Assembly: GCF_016591715.1 (NCBI RefSeq)
Contig: NZ_AP024109.1
Coordinates: forward strand, 3,162,001-3,226,000
DNA: 64,000 nt
Origin: Mesorhizobium sp. J8
GTDB lineage: Bacteria; Pseudomonadota; Alphaproteobacteria; Rhizobiales; Rhizobiaceae
Direction of reading: 5' to 3'
The first letter of the stretch is position 1. Each line of letters opens with the position of its first letter. This document shows positions 17,723-26,157 of this stretch, piece by piece. Below the pieces are notes generated by a model. The model was not told the DNA's origin. It worked only from the letters and a program-made list of their open reading frames with translations, and made no database searches. Both the position numbers and the translations under genes were made by a program.

Positions 17723-18496
17723 TTATCTTCCCACCTCAATCCAGGCGGGCGCGTGATCGCTGGGCTTTTCCCAGCCACGGGTGTCGACGTCGACACCGGC
17801 ATCTCGGATGCCTGCCGCGACGGACGGGCTTACGAGCAGATGATCCATGCGCAGGCCGGAGCTCCGGTCGTATCCGCCGCGATAGGAGAAATTCCAGTAG
17901 GTGTAGATGCCTTTGTCCGGGTGGATCCGTCGCATCGCATCCACCCAGCCCAGGCTCAACATGCGAGCGTAGGCGTTCCTGCTTTCCGGGAAGAAAACGG
18001 CATCGCCCAACCAACGCCGAGGGACCACAGCATCTATCTCGGTGGGCACGACGTTGTAGTCGCCACAAAGCACGGCGCGCTCCCCCAGCAGCGATTTGCT
18101 GTAATCGGTGAGACGCTCGAACCAGCGCAGCTTGTAATCGAACTTGGGCCCCGGCGCCGGGTTGCCATTGGGGAGATAGATGCAGCCGACGACGAGACCT
18201 TCGATCTCCGCCTCGAGATAGCGGCTGTGCGTGTCGTCGGGATCGCCAGGCAGGCCGCGGCGGCGCTCGACCGGCTCCCTCCCACGCGCCAGAATTGCCA
18301 CACCGTTATAGGATTTCTGACCGTGCCAGATGGCGCCGAAGCCGGCGTCCTGTATTGCTTCGATGGGAAATTTCTCGTCGGACGTTTTCAGCTCCTGGAG
18401 GCAGACAACGTCATAATCGGTCTCGTTCAACCACTTCAGGAGCACGGGCAGGCGGCCGTTGACGCCATTGACGTTGAAGGTCGCGATCCGGGTCAC
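17723..18496 (-). CDS. xthA: Exodeoxyribonuclease III
   Basis: A 257-residue AP endonuclease/3'-5' exonuclease of the ExoIII (EEP) superfamily. Motifs are IATFNVNGVNGR, VVCLQELKTSDEKFP (metal-binding Glu), GCIYLPNGNP, VLCGDYNVVPTEID and the C-terminal SDHAPAWIE catalytic His. It is full length for the family. The GTG at 18496 is preceded by GGAGAAAATC; the upstream extension to 18595 lacks family similarity. It acts in base-excision repair. As a usually chromosomal gene, it argues that this part of the window is host DNA or host-derived cargo. Confidence 0.93.
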   Translation of the reverse strand: MTRIATFNVNGVNGRLPVLLKWLNETDYDVVCLQELKTSDEKFPIEAIQDAGFGAIWHGQKSYNGVAILARGREPVERRRGLPGDPDDTHSRYLEAEIEGLVVGCIYLPNGNPAPGPKFDYKLRWFERLTDYSKSLLGERAVLCGDYNVVPTEIDAVVPRRWLGDAVFFPESRNAYARMLSLGWVDAMRRIHPDKGIYTYWNFSYRGGYDRSSGLRMDHLLVSPSVAAGIRDAGVDVDTRGWEKPSDHAPAWIEVGR

Positions 18497-18669
18497 GATT
18501 TTCTCCGTGCGTGGTTTGCCTGCGCTTGCAACGCAATGACAGCCCGCGAGTTCAACCGTTATGGTAACGAACCGGGACTCGCCGACGTTCCTCACCTTGA
18601 AGCGAACGCGATCGGAGCGCCATTAGAAGTATGCCCGCCCGCCGAAAGAGTGACCCAGTAGGGAAACTG

Positions 18670-19254
18670 ATGGCTGAGTGGCCGCTTTCGGCGGCGGCCA
18701 CCTTAGGGTCATCGATGCGGGCGAGGGGCATTTTCCTCGAGATCCGCGCTCGCTTGCCTGCGCCCCTGAGGAAGCTGCTTCACATCGAATCCCGGGTGCT
18801 CACCTTGCGGCTGCCGGAGGACTCGGATGCCGACGTTGCGGCGGCGGCGGCGATCGTGTCCGAAGCCATGCTTGACATTGAGGACCTGCCCGTCATCCCT
18901 CGCGAGGTTGAGGACATCTTGACGATCTCTTCCGGCGAACGGCATCGCTGGCTGAAGGACGGTCGACTGCAAAGCGCGGGGACCAGAACAGTCAAGCTCC
19001 GCGGCCGCGCCAGGAAGATCACCTTCCACGTGTTCGATCCGCGCCACATCGAGGATGTTCTCGATCGCGACCTGGTCACCGTCTGGCGCGAGGAAGACGC
19101 CGCCACCCGCGCCGAGAACCGGCGACGCGCCGCCGCAAAGGCGGCCTTGAAGCGCGCGCAGAAAAAGAGCAGCGGACCCGCAAGTCATACACAAGACGAG
19201 TCGCCCCTCCTAAGAGGCTGGGAAGACTTCGATTTGGACGGGCTTTTGCGCTGA
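18670..19254 (+). CDS. Hypothetical rhizobial protein
   Basis: A 194-residue protein of unknown family. It contains RARGIFLEIRARLPAPLRKL, a middle with ILTISSGERHRWLKDGRLQS and VKLRGRARKITFHVFDPRHI that recalls a small DNA-binding or excisionase-like fold, and a basic C-terminus. The ATG at 18670 follows AGGGAAACTG; ATG 18631 is also possible. It is divergent from xthA. Confidence 0.55.
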   Translation: MAEWPLSAAATLGSSMRARGIFLEIRARLPAPLRKLLHIESRVLTLRLPEDSDADVAAAAAIVSEAMLDIEDLPVIPREVEDILTISSGERHRWLKDGRLQSAGTRTVKLRGRARKITFHVFDPRHIEDVLDRDLVTVWREEDAATRAENRRRAAAKAALKRAQKKSSGPASHTQDESPLLRGWEDFDLDGLLR

Positions 19255-19377
19255 CGGGTGCCGGAGCGGCGGCGCCGCGAGGATATAATCTTCAGTCGAA
19301 ACTTTGCCAATCGTATGGGTTGCGAGGTCCATGACCACAGTCCGATCCGGCGATTGCCGTTTCGACCCCGGCTTTAA

Positions 19378-19406
19378 CGAAGAACGCCGGGCATTTGCCC
19401 GGCGTT
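19378..19406 (-). terminator. Strong hairpin terminator behind outer-membrane protein gene
   Basis: A 10-bp perfect stem AACGCCGGGC/GCCCGGCGTT with a 4-nt loop (19383-19406), followed on the minus strand by CTTCGTT, 25 bp after the stop of the Omp gene. Confidence 0.7.
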
Positions 19407-19430
19407 GTCAGTTGCAACAATTCTAACGGC

Positions 19431-20081
19431 TTAAAACTTGAGGCCGATTCCGACGCGGAAGTCATGTGTCTGGGCGGTGTGCTGGAGCACGCAACCGCCA
19501 CCGCAATAGTCGAACGTCTTCTTTCCGAAGAACGAGAAATCGTACTCGCCACGAAGGAACACGTTGTGGGTAAGGGGTACGTCAACGCCCGCGCCGACAA
19601 TCCCACCGACGGCCGTTCCGTTCCGTTCCGCAAAGCCGATCGCATTGGTCTTCAACTGGGACGCGATGACACCCGCCGTCAGGTAGGGAAGGACCCCGCC
19701 CATCTCCATGCCGACCCGGCCTTTGACCGAACCGAACAGGCCGAGCGACTCGTCGAGATCACCGGGGCCGGGCACGTCGTGGAAGTGGCCCTTCTTGAAC
19801 CGGTAGCCGAGTTCGCCTTCGACGCCATAGACGATGTTGCCCGACTGGAAATTGTAGCCGGCGAAGCCGCCGATCGTCGGCGAGCCCACATTGTGCGTCA
19901 CATCGGCGCCGATGTTGGGCTCGCGGATCTTGTAGTGCTCGAGAGTGCCAGCACCGAAGGCGCCAGCATAGAAGCCCTGCCAGGTCCACTCGGTCGTCGG
20001 AGCCCCTTCCAGGACGTCGGCCGCCATGACCGGTCCGCATAGGCCGAGGGCAACGGCAGAAGCAAGCAAAAGAGATTTCAT
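19431..20081 (-). CDS. Outer-membrane beta-barrel protein (Omp25/RopB type)
   Basis: A 216-residue outer-membrane protein. The signal peptide LLLASAVALGLCGPVMA is followed by WQGFYAGAFGAGTLE, the repeating GFAGYNFQSGNIVYGVEGEL strand pairs, and a C-terminal ending FRVGIGLKF with a terminal Phe, the signal for the outer-membrane assembly machinery. It is similar in design to the Omp25/31 proteins of Brucella and RopB of rhizobia. The ATG at 20081 fits the signal peptide; the frame extends to 20159 without support. Confidence 0.88.
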   Translation of the reverse strand: MKSLLLASAVALGLCGPVMAADVLEGAPTTEWTWQGFYAGAFGAGTLEHYKIREPNIGADVTHNVGSPTIGGFAGYNFQSGNIVYGVEGELGYRFKKGHFHDVPGPGDLDESLGLFGSVKGRVGMEMGGVLPYLTAGVIASQLKTNAIGFAERNGTAVGGIVGAGVDVPLTHNVFLRGEYDFSFFGKKTFDYCGGGCVLQHTAQTHDFRVGIGLKF

Positions 20082-20231
20082 ATTTTTCCCCGCAGGCAAT
20101 CTTACGTTGAATCGCAATCTGCCACAGAGCTTGCGGGATTGCTGTTGCGGAAAGATCACTAATGCAATCGTTCTGCGCGTTGGCCACCGGTCGATATCGA
20201 CGGGCTTTTCCGCTGATTGCGACCCGGACTG

Positions 20232-20504
20232 TCAGGTCTTCGGCGGCCCGCAGCGCCCTTTGAGCACCGCGATCTCCGTCTCGTGGTCTCCGCCGGACAT
20301 CGACGCGACCGGCACGCCGATGAGGAAGACGCCCAGCGCATCGCCGTTCGCAGCCTTGTTCTGCTGGTTTGTCAGAGTCGCCAGGCGCTCCTTGTCGGCT
20401 TGGGTGCAGGGGCCAGCATTGGGCACGCCTGCTATTTTGTCCGGTGGTGTCGCGCAGCCTGCAATGCAAACGAAAGCAGCGACGGTTAAAACAAACCGCT
20501 TCAT
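20232..20504 (-). CDS. Small lipoprotein, hypothetical
   Basis: A 90-residue protein with signal peptide RFVLTVAAFVCIAGC and lipobox IAGC. The mature part includes CTQADKERLATLTNQQNKAA, a glycine/valine segment GVFLIGVPVASM and GGDHETEIAVLKGRC. It resembles small envelope lipoproteins found in many rhizobia. No function is assigned. Confidence 0.75.
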   Translation of the reverse strand: MKRFVLTVAAFVCIAGCATPPDKIAGVPNAGPCTQADKERLATLTNQQNKAANGDALGVFLIGVPVASMSGGDHETEIAVLKGRCGPPKT

Positions 20505-20634
20505 AGCCCCCCCAAAAGTCCCAAACCCGCTGCCAACGTTGCTTAGCTTGCCTCGAATGGCAAGCCGCCAAACTCGGATTCGACAACAAAACGCAAATGA
20601 AGCATTATGCCAGCCGGTGTCGGGGGATGCCTCT

Positions 20635-20973
20635 GTGAATTTGCGATCGTATTTTGCCGCGGCGAGTGTGGTGCTGTTGTCGGGCTGTGCTGCTGACTAT
20701 TTGAACAATTACGATACGATGACGCTTGCGTCCGGCGACGCAAACAACGCCAATTCGCTTCTGCAGACGGTCGATCCCTTCAATCCGAACAGCAACAACA
20801 CGCATATCGAAGGCGACGGGCAGCGCAGCGTCGCTGTGATCCAACGCTATAGATCGCCCGCGTCGGGCGGAGGCGGCTACATCGGCAATTGTCCGACCGA
20901 TGAAAGTAGGGCTGCGGATGGATCGCGCTGTGGCGGCCGCTCGGCCGAGAGCCGCCCGGGCGGCGCGCCGTGA
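20635..20973 (+). CDS. Small lipoprotein upstream of thermonuclease
   Basis: A 112-residue lipoprotein beginning with GTG at 20635 (NLRSYFAAASVVLLSGC, lipobox LSGC) after a GGGGGA site. The mature part has DTMTLASGDANNANSLLQTV and NNTHIEGDGQRSVAVIQRY. It overlaps the next gene by 4 bp (GTGA), so the two are co-translated. The upstream extension of the frame to 20026 lies antisense to other genes and was rejected. Confidence 0.7.
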   Translation: MNLRSYFAAASVVLLSGCAADYLNNYDTMTLASGDANNANSLLQTVDPFNPNSNNTHIEGDGQRSVAVIQRYRSPASGGGGYIGNCPTDESRAADGSRCGGRSAESRPGGAP

Positions 20974-21827
20974 TCGGCATCGACAAGTCCCGTTACGACA
21001 ATCGCTCCGACCAATGGCGGCGACGCACTGGCGCGAAACGCTCACGTGCCACTCGATGGGCCAGCGTGCCGTTTCGTCTCGTGCTCGTGACGGTCGCTGC
21101 GGTATCCGCCCTGGTCACGCAATTCGTCATGCACAACAGTGCGCCCCTGCCGGAAATCAACCTGCAGAACATCATCAAGCCGAGGCCGGTGTCGATCGTC
21201 GGCGCCGCCTCGGTGATCGATGGCGACACGATCGAGATCCACGGCCAGCGCGTGCGCTTCAACGGCATCGACGCGCCGGAGAGCCGGCAATATTGCGACG
21301 ACGCGAAGGGCTTTGAATATCCCTGCGGTCGCCGCTCCGCCGAAGCGCTGGACAAATTCCTGGCCGCCTCCAGGCCGGTGCAATGCGCATTCGTGACTTG
21401 GGACCGGTACGGGCGCTTTGTCGGCACCTGCACGCGCGCCGACGGAGCCGACGTCGCCGCCTGGATGGTCGAGCACGGGCAAGCGCTGGACTGGCCCAAA
21501 TACAGCAACGGCGCCTATTCAGCGCAACAGGCCATGGCACAGGCTGCAAAGCTGGGCCTATGGGTTGGCAACTTCCAAGCGCCATGGGATTGGCGGGCCC
21601 AGCACAGCGACGTTCCGCAGGCGCCTGCGAAACCAACTTTCGCGCTCGACGGTGGGAATGGCGGCTGCAACATCAAAGGCAACATTTCGGCGGGAGGCGA
21701 GCGGATCTATCACGTGCCCGGGCAGAGATATTACAGCGTCACAATCATCAACGAGACCAAAGGGGAGAGATGGTTTTGCTCGGAAGCCGAAGCCATTGCG
21801 GCCGGATGGCGAAGGTCGAAGCGATAG
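20970..21827 (+). CDS. Membrane-anchored thermonuclease (SNase) family protein
   Basis: A 285-residue protein. One N-terminal membrane helix (RLVLVTVAAVSALVTQFVM) is followed by a staphylococcal-nuclease domain: ASVIDGDTIEIHGQRVRFNG, IDAPESRQYC and the catalytic-type WDRYGRFVGTC. A C-terminal extension from CNIKGNIS to GERWFCSEAEAIAAGWR is often found fused to rhizobial SNases. It starts with GTG overlapping the preceding lipoprotein stop. It is likely a periplasmic nuclease acting on DNA or RNA. Confidence 0.88.
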   Translation: MIGIDKSRYDNRSDQWRRRTGAKRSRATRWASVPFRLVLVTVAAVSALVTQFVMHNSAPLPEINLQNIIKPRPVSIVGAASVIDGDTIEIHGQRVRFNGIDAPESRQYCDDAKGFEYPCGRRSAEALDKFLAASRPVQCAFVTWDRYGRFVGTCTRADGADVAAWMVEHGQALDWPKYSNGAYSAQQAMAQAAKLGLWVGNFQAPWDWRAQHSDVPQAPAKPTFALDGGNGGCNIKGNISAGGERIYHVPGQRYYSVTIINETKGERWFCSEAEAIAAGWRRSKR

Positions 21828-22087
21828 ATTGACGACGTCCGAACGAGGGAGCCGGCTGTGCGACTTGGGCAAGGGAGGATCAGGCCCAACGACTGTGGCG
21901 TGGGTTGATGCCCCATGCTATGCGTCCCCGATGGGTGGTAGGATTGCAAAGTCGGGGATCGCCACAACCGACCTGGCCATGCGGTTCAGGCGAGTTGCAA
22001 TCCAACTTTACAAATCTTTCTGCATAGGCCAGACCCTATCGCACCCTCCAACCATTGCTCCCCTTCCGAACTGGAAAGGTTAACACC
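21828..22087. other. Non-coding gap before the candidate defence operon
   Basis: I see no convincing gene in these 260 bp. It holds an imperfectly spaced inverted repeat, TCCCCGA and TCGGGGA about 20 bp apart near 21927-21960. The base composition shifts here from G+C-rich host-like sequence to the A+T-richer operon, so this is the likely left boundary of the acquired operon. Confidence 0.4.
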
Positions 22088-23167
22088 ATGGCGGCCAACA
22101 GCCACGTGCTAAAACAGGATGTGATGGTCCCCATCAAGGACCTGAAATTCGATCCTGAAAACCCTCGTGTACCGACCGAGAAATTCGAGAACGAGGAAGC
22201 GGCGGTACAGTACCTCAAAGACGAATACGACCTTGAGGAACTGGTTCAGTCCATTTTATCCTCAGGTTGGATCGACTTCGAACCCCTTATCGTACAGAGC
22301 AAGACTAATATTGTATTCGAAGGAAATCGGCGGTTAGCGGCACTACGGCTTATTGAAAGTCAAGCACTCCGTGATGCAGTTAACTATCGACTGCCAGACA
22401 TCCCAAACGCAAAGCAATTGCCCAAAGAGGTAAGGGTTCGCTATGTGGATACTCGGGGGGAAGCGCGCCGCTTCGTAGCCTTCAAGCACATTAACGGGCC
22501 ATTTAAGTGGGATGCGTACGCGAAGGCGAAGTATGCTACCGACTGGCTGGACGAAGGCGAAGACGTCGACGTAATAAGTAGAACGCTCGGGGACAATCAC
22601 AACACGGTTCGTCGTCTTATAGCGGGTTTTCGGGTCCTTGAGCAGGCGCAAGAACGCGGATTTGATATCAACCAGAGAACGAAGAAGCGTTTTGCTTTCT
22701 CTCATTTATACACGGCTGTCTCTCGCCCGGGTGTCAGAACATTTCTCGGAATTGAGGATGACGAAGACTTGTCGAAGGTCCCGGTCCCAGCAGCAAACGG
22801 AGAACAGCTCGATCAATTGATGTCATGGCTTTACGGGCAGGAACAGAAACGTGAGCCGACCGTAATCGCGAGCCAAAATCCTAACTTGAACCAGTTGGTT
22901 CGAGTTATAGAAAATAAAAATGCGTTGGCTGCCTTAGTGAGCAGCAGAAGGCTTGATCAGGCATTCGAACAGGTCGAACCACCTTCAGAGCGCTTCAAAG
23001 AGGCGCTTTTGGCTGCGTCAAAGGAATGTGAAAACGCATTAGGACTATCAAGTTACTTCGATGGCGACGAAACGTTACTTGCCATGATCAGAAACTTGGC
23101 CACGACCGTCAGAACTTTGCGAGACACCATGGTCAAGAAAAGCTTGGGCGACGCTGAGGATCTGTGA
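22088..23167 (+). CDS. ParB/Srx N-terminal-domain protein, first gene of candidate defence operon
   Basis: A 359-residue protein with a ParB-type N-terminal fold: VPIKDLKFDPENPRVP, LEELVQSILSSGWIDFEPLI and the nucleotide-binding type motif EGNRRLAALRL (residues 78-88). A helical middle with an HTH-like VISRTLGDNHNTVRRLIAGF follows. The C-terminus is helical and unassigned. It is much larger than a plain partition ParB and has no parA, so a partition role is unlikely. GNRR-type ParB-like proteins occur in DNA-modification and phage-defence loci. The ATG at 22088 follows GGAAAGG. The stop at 23167 is immediately followed by the next start codon, so the operon is tight. Confidence 0.75.
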   Translation: MAANSHVLKQDVMVPIKDLKFDPENPRVPTEKFENEEAAVQYLKDEYDLEELVQSILSSGWIDFEPLIVQSKTNIVFEGNRRLAALRLIESQALRDAVNYRLPDIPNAKQLPKEVRVRYVDTRGEARRFVAFKHINGPFKWDAYAKAKYATDWLDEGEDVDVISRTLGDNHNTVRRLIAGFRVLEQAQERGFDINQRTKKRFAFSHLYTAVSRPGVRTFLGIEDDEDLSKVPVPAANGEQLDQLMSWLYGQEQKREPTVIASQNPNLNQLVRVIENKNALAALVSSRRLDQAFEQVEPPSERFKEALLAASKECENALGLSSYFDGDETLLAMIRNLATTVRTLRDTMVKKSLGDAEDL

Positions 23168-24268
23168 GTGCGCATCATCCCACCCGATTTGAATTCTAGT
23201 AGAGCAAGGTTTGCGGACTGGCTGGAGATCTTAACACTCGCCAGCGACGCCGGTGAGGTTTCGGTGTCCGTAGTGCGCTCACTTCTCCGAAGAGCGTCAG
23301 ACGATAGAATCTCGGCTAAGGACCTCGACGCTGACGGTGATGACACTGGTGAACCAGAAGTCACCGACAGGGCGGCTGACGACCTTGAGGAGCGGGTCGT
23401 TGAAGAGCTTGTATTGCGGTCTAGGACTGTAAACGCAGCTTATCCTTTCGAGATTAAGGTCGGAGGGAAGCTTGGCGAGTCACAGGTTTTGAAAAGGAAG
23501 GCAACCTGTTTTGATCCGAAAACGGGCCAACTGTTTTACACGTTCTGTCTGCTCGACTCAGGAATTCGAGACGCCATCATAAAGGTGCCAAGAGATTCAC
23601 AAGCCCTGGTCACACAGATTGGGAACATTTTCCAAATTTGCTCTTGCATCGCTGTTGGTGGTTATACAAAGGCGCAGGTGGTCTCGTTTGGATTTCCTCG
23701 GGCCACAGGCGACGCATTCCTCCCAGCGCTCAAAGCCGTCTGGAGCAAATATGGCTCGTTCTCTGTGCGGCCTGACATCCCGCATGGCTTCGACGACAAG
23801 CTCAAGGACGGTGGCATCGACATCATAGCTTGGCGCCCGTTTGAAGACGGACACGCAGCCACGTTCTTAATGTTTGCGCAGGTAGCGTCCGGACTTGGCT
23901 GGAAAGACAAGCCGGTGGCCAACGATGTCAGAGCCATTCGTCAGTGGTTTGTTGATGAGCGGTTTGAGCACTTTTTGCCCGCTATTTGTATTCCCTTTCC
24001 GCTTTGGTTCGACTTGGACGAGCCACCCAGGGACCTGCTCGGCAACAGACAGCCCTACAGCGCGGGTGTGCTCCGGCGTTTTATGGTGAGGGAAAGTGCG
24101 TTCGGTGTCATATTCGACAGGGGGCGAATCGCCCTTTCATGCGCAGAGGCGTTTGGTGGTCCTGGCGGTCCACTGAATGGCATTGAAGGAATGGATAGGG
24201 TGGACGACGTTTCCGTATGGGTCGACAGAGTCATGCAGGGACTCGCTGAACGTCGAGCTGCTGCATGA
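23168..24268 (+). CDS. Unknown protein with PD-(D/E)xK-like signature, second gene of candidate defence operon
   Basis: A 366-residue protein starting with GTG directly after the previous stop. Residues 213-222 read KDGGIDIIAW and 235-242 MFAQVASG, an arrangement like Mrr-type PD-(D/E)xK nucleases where Asp218 and Gln238 would replace the Asp/Glu-x-Lys pair. A preceding region GYTKAQVVSFGFPR and a C-terminal domain (VLRRFMVRESAFGVIFDRGR) are unassigned. The N-terminal 80 residues are helical and acidic. I infer a DNA-cleaving or DNA-recognising role from the motif plus the adjacent methyltransferase. No named family is recognised with certainty. Confidence 0.65.
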   Translation: MRIIPPDLNSSRARFADWLEILTLASDAGEVSVSVVRSLLRRASDDRISAKDLDADGDDTGEPEVTDRAADDLEERVVEELVLRSRTVNAAYPFEIKVGGKLGESQVLKRKATCFDPKTGQLFYTFCLLDSGIRDAIIKVPRDSQALVTQIGNIFQICSCIAVGGYTKAQVVSFGFPRATGDAFLPALKAVWSKYGSFSVRPDIPHGFDDKLKDGGIDIIAWRPFEDGHAATFLMFAQVASGLGWKDKPVANDVRAIRQWFVDERFEHFLPAICIPFPLWFDLDEPPRDLLGNRQPYSAGVLRRFMVRESAFGVIFDRGRIALSCAEAFGGPGGPLNGIEGMDRVDDVSVWVDRVMQGLAERRAAA

Positions 24269-25359
24269 GGCACCCGCTTCATTCTATTTGCCCTTATTTC
24301 GCTATGTTCCCTGAAAGCTTCGTGGCCGAGCAGCTTTTTGCATATACGCGCCCGAATGAGTTGGTCTTCGATCCGTTTTGTGGGCGTGGGACGACCGTGC
24401 TGGAAAGTCTCCTTAATGACAGGCGGGCCATTGGATCCGATATCAACCCCGTCGCGGCTTGCGTAGCTGGAGCAAAGGCCCAGGTCCCTGATCTTCTCCA
24501 CGTTTTGCAACAGGTCGATGAGCTTGAAAAAAGTTACCATTCGTCTGATCATGATGCGGTAGCGCAAAGTGAGTTCTTCCAAATGTGTTTCCATCCGGAG
24601 ACCTATTCTGAGGTGACGTTTCTGCGCGATAATTTGGATTGGAGGAATAGCTCCGTTCATCGCTTTATAGCAGCCGTTCTGCTGGGTATCTTGCATGGCG
24701 AATCACATCGGTCGGCTTTGGCTTTAAGTAACAGGATGCCGAGAACAATTAGTACAAAGCCGGACTACTCGGTCCGCTGGTGGAAAAAACACGGGTTGAA
24801 CCCACCCCGACGTGAGACTTTTAAGATTTTAAGAGAGGCAGTAGCTTTCCGCTATTCCAGAGTACCGCCTCGCAAGCAGGGGGTAGTAGTGGAAGCCGAC
24901 TCACGGACCGCCGGGGATCGATTCCTGAATTTTCAAGGGCAAGTGTCCTTAGTGGTCACTTCGCCTCCCTACCTCGACACTACCGATTACTCGGAAGATC
25001 AATGGCTTCGGCTGTGGTTCTTAGGAGGAGCCGAGCGGCCGGCGACTCGACTAAATCGCGATGATAGGCTCACAGTAGTAGGCGACTACTGGGTGTTTTT
25101 GCAGGACATTTGGGCCGGGATTGTTAAGCTTTTGCGCCCTGAGGCGACTATTGTGGTGCGGATAGGTGGAACGCGCCTTAGCAAAGAAGATCTGTTTGAA
25201 GGTCTCCAAACGGGGCTGCAGTTCGCTATGCCAAATCGCAAGATTCGGCCGTTGCACCAGGGGCGTTCATCTGAAATTGCGAAACGGCAAACCAACTCGT
25301 TCCGGCCCGGAACCAAATCGGACCGGATGGAACACGACTTTGCTTTCCGACTAGGTTAG
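24265..25359 (+). CDS. DNA methyltransferase, third gene of candidate defence operon
   Basis: A 364-residue amino-type DNA methyltransferase. SAM-binding motif I DPFCGRGTT is at residues 36-44 with an acidic SDINP at 58-62, and catalytic motif IV TSPPYL is at 232-237, so motif I precedes motif IV. The gap of about 190 residues between them probably contains the target recognition region. TSPPY enzymes methylate adenine N6 or cytosine N4. Its ATG overlaps the preceding stop by 4 bp. It ends 11 bp from the convergent cI stop, so the operon abuts the phage repressor. Confidence 0.85.
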   Translation: MRHPLHSICPYFAMFPESFVAEQLFAYTRPNELVFDPFCGRGTTVLESLLNDRRAIGSDINPVAACVAGAKAQVPDLLHVLQQVDELEKSYHSSDHDAVAQSEFFQMCFHPETYSEVTFLRDNLDWRNSSVHRFIAAVLLGILHGESHRSALALSNRMPRTISTKPDYSVRWWKKHGLNPPRRETFKILREAVAFRYSRVPPRKQGVVVEADSRTAGDRFLNFQGQVSLVVTSPPYLDTTDYSEDQWLRLWFLGGAERPATRLNRDDRLTVVGDYWVFLQDIWAGIVKLLRPEATIVVRIGGTRLSKEDLFEGLQTGLQFAMPNRKIRPLHQGRSSEIAKRQTNSFRPGTKSDRMEHDFAFRLG

Positions 25360-25369
25360 CTCGCTTGGA

Positions 25370-26074
25370 TCATCGGGCATTGTACTTCCCCACCACCCGA
25401 TGACAGATCGGCCAGTCGACGCGGCTCTCCGTAAACGTCTTCGCCGGCCGGTATTGCTCCAGCGTCCACTCCCGATCGTTCATGCCGACCAGGCGCTTGA
25501 TGATGGCTTCCTCGTCGCCGCGCTCCTTGGGAGGGGTGTGGAAGAACACAGCGTCGGAGTCGCGCGCCGGCTGGAGATGCGGGTTCACCAGCGCGGTATC
25601 CCCGGGCCAGTAGGCAGGAATCATGGACTCGCCGCGCACCAGGATGCCGTAGCCGCCTCGAACATTCTGCAGCACCGCCGGCCGCTTTACCCAGTCGATC
25701 GCCTCGAAGGTGACGATCATATGGCCTTCGCCGCCCATGGCGGCGGCGTAGATCGGCAGGTCGCGGCCGCCGACCAGCTCGTCGCCGGGGATAATCGGGG
25801 TGCGCGACGCTCTCGGCTTCGGCTCGCGCACGATGGGCACCGGCGCCGCGCCTGAGGCGTCGAGCAGCCAGGCGACATCGGTCTTGAGCATTGCGGCAAG
25901 TTCGGGCAGCCGCTCCATCGAGGGGCGGGTGGTGTCCGCCTCCCATTGCGTGACCGACACGCGCTTGATGCCGAAGTGATCGGCGATGTCGTTCTGCGTC
26001 AGGCCGGCAGCCTCCCGCGCCTGGCGCAGGCGCTGGCCGAGGGACGTCGAGTCGGTGCGTATCGTCGCGATCAT
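25370..26074 (-). CDS. CI-like prophage repressor (XRE HTH plus S24 peptidase)
   Basis: A 234-residue LexA/CI-type repressor. The HTH is at residues 12-70 (LGQRLRQAREAAGLTQNDIA, then FGIKRVSVTQWEADTT). The linker is proline-rich. The C-terminal S24 domain has catalytic Ser150 in RGESMIPAYWPGD and Lys193 in AIIKRLVG, so RecA-stimulated self-cleavage on DNA damage is expected from the family. It is divergent from cro with the shared operator between. A minus-strand TTGCAA...TACTAT pair just before the ATG could be its own promoter, leaving a very short leader. Confidence 0.9.
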   Translation of the reverse strand: MIATIRTDSTSLGQRLRQAREAAGLTQNDIADHFGIKRVSVTQWEADTTRPSMERLPELAAMLKTDVAWLLDASGAAPVPIVREPKPRASRTPIIPGDELVGGRDLPIYAAAMGGEGHMIVTFEAIDWVKRPAVLQNVRGGYGILVRGESMIPAYWPGDTALVNPHLQPARDSDAVFFHTPPKERGDEEAIIKRLVGMNDREWTLEQYRPAKTFTESRVDWPICHRVVGKYNAR

Positions 26075-26121
26075 GCCGCAGCATAGTAATTATTGCTTAC
26101 TTTTTTGCAAGCGATTGCCTG

Positions 26122-26151
26122 TTGACATAGTAGGTAGGTAATACCTACCAT
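26122..26151 (+). promoter_or_regulatory. Rightward phage promoter with palindromic operator (OR/PR-like)
   Basis: A -35 box TTGACA (26122-26127), 18 bp, then the -10 box TACCAT (26146-26151). The dyad GGTAGGTAATACCTACC (26133-26149) covers the spacer and -10. It has the same architecture and nearly the same bases as 8398-8427. The -10 ends 6 bp before the cro ATG, so transcription would begin at or very near the start codon, suggesting a leaderless message. Confidence 0.75.
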
Positions 26152-26157
26152 CAAGCC

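Noticed and set aside
22088..23167. Chromosome or plasmid partition ParB
   Set aside because: No ParA/RepA neighbour, no parS-like site noticed, and the protein sits in an operon with a methyltransferase.
8434..25361. TAGGTTGGCT (8434) and TAGGTTAGCT (25352) as direct repeats framing the middle block
   Set aside because: 9 of 10 matches without flanking similarity; the right copy is inside the methyltransferase stop region. Too weak to call an insertion footprint.
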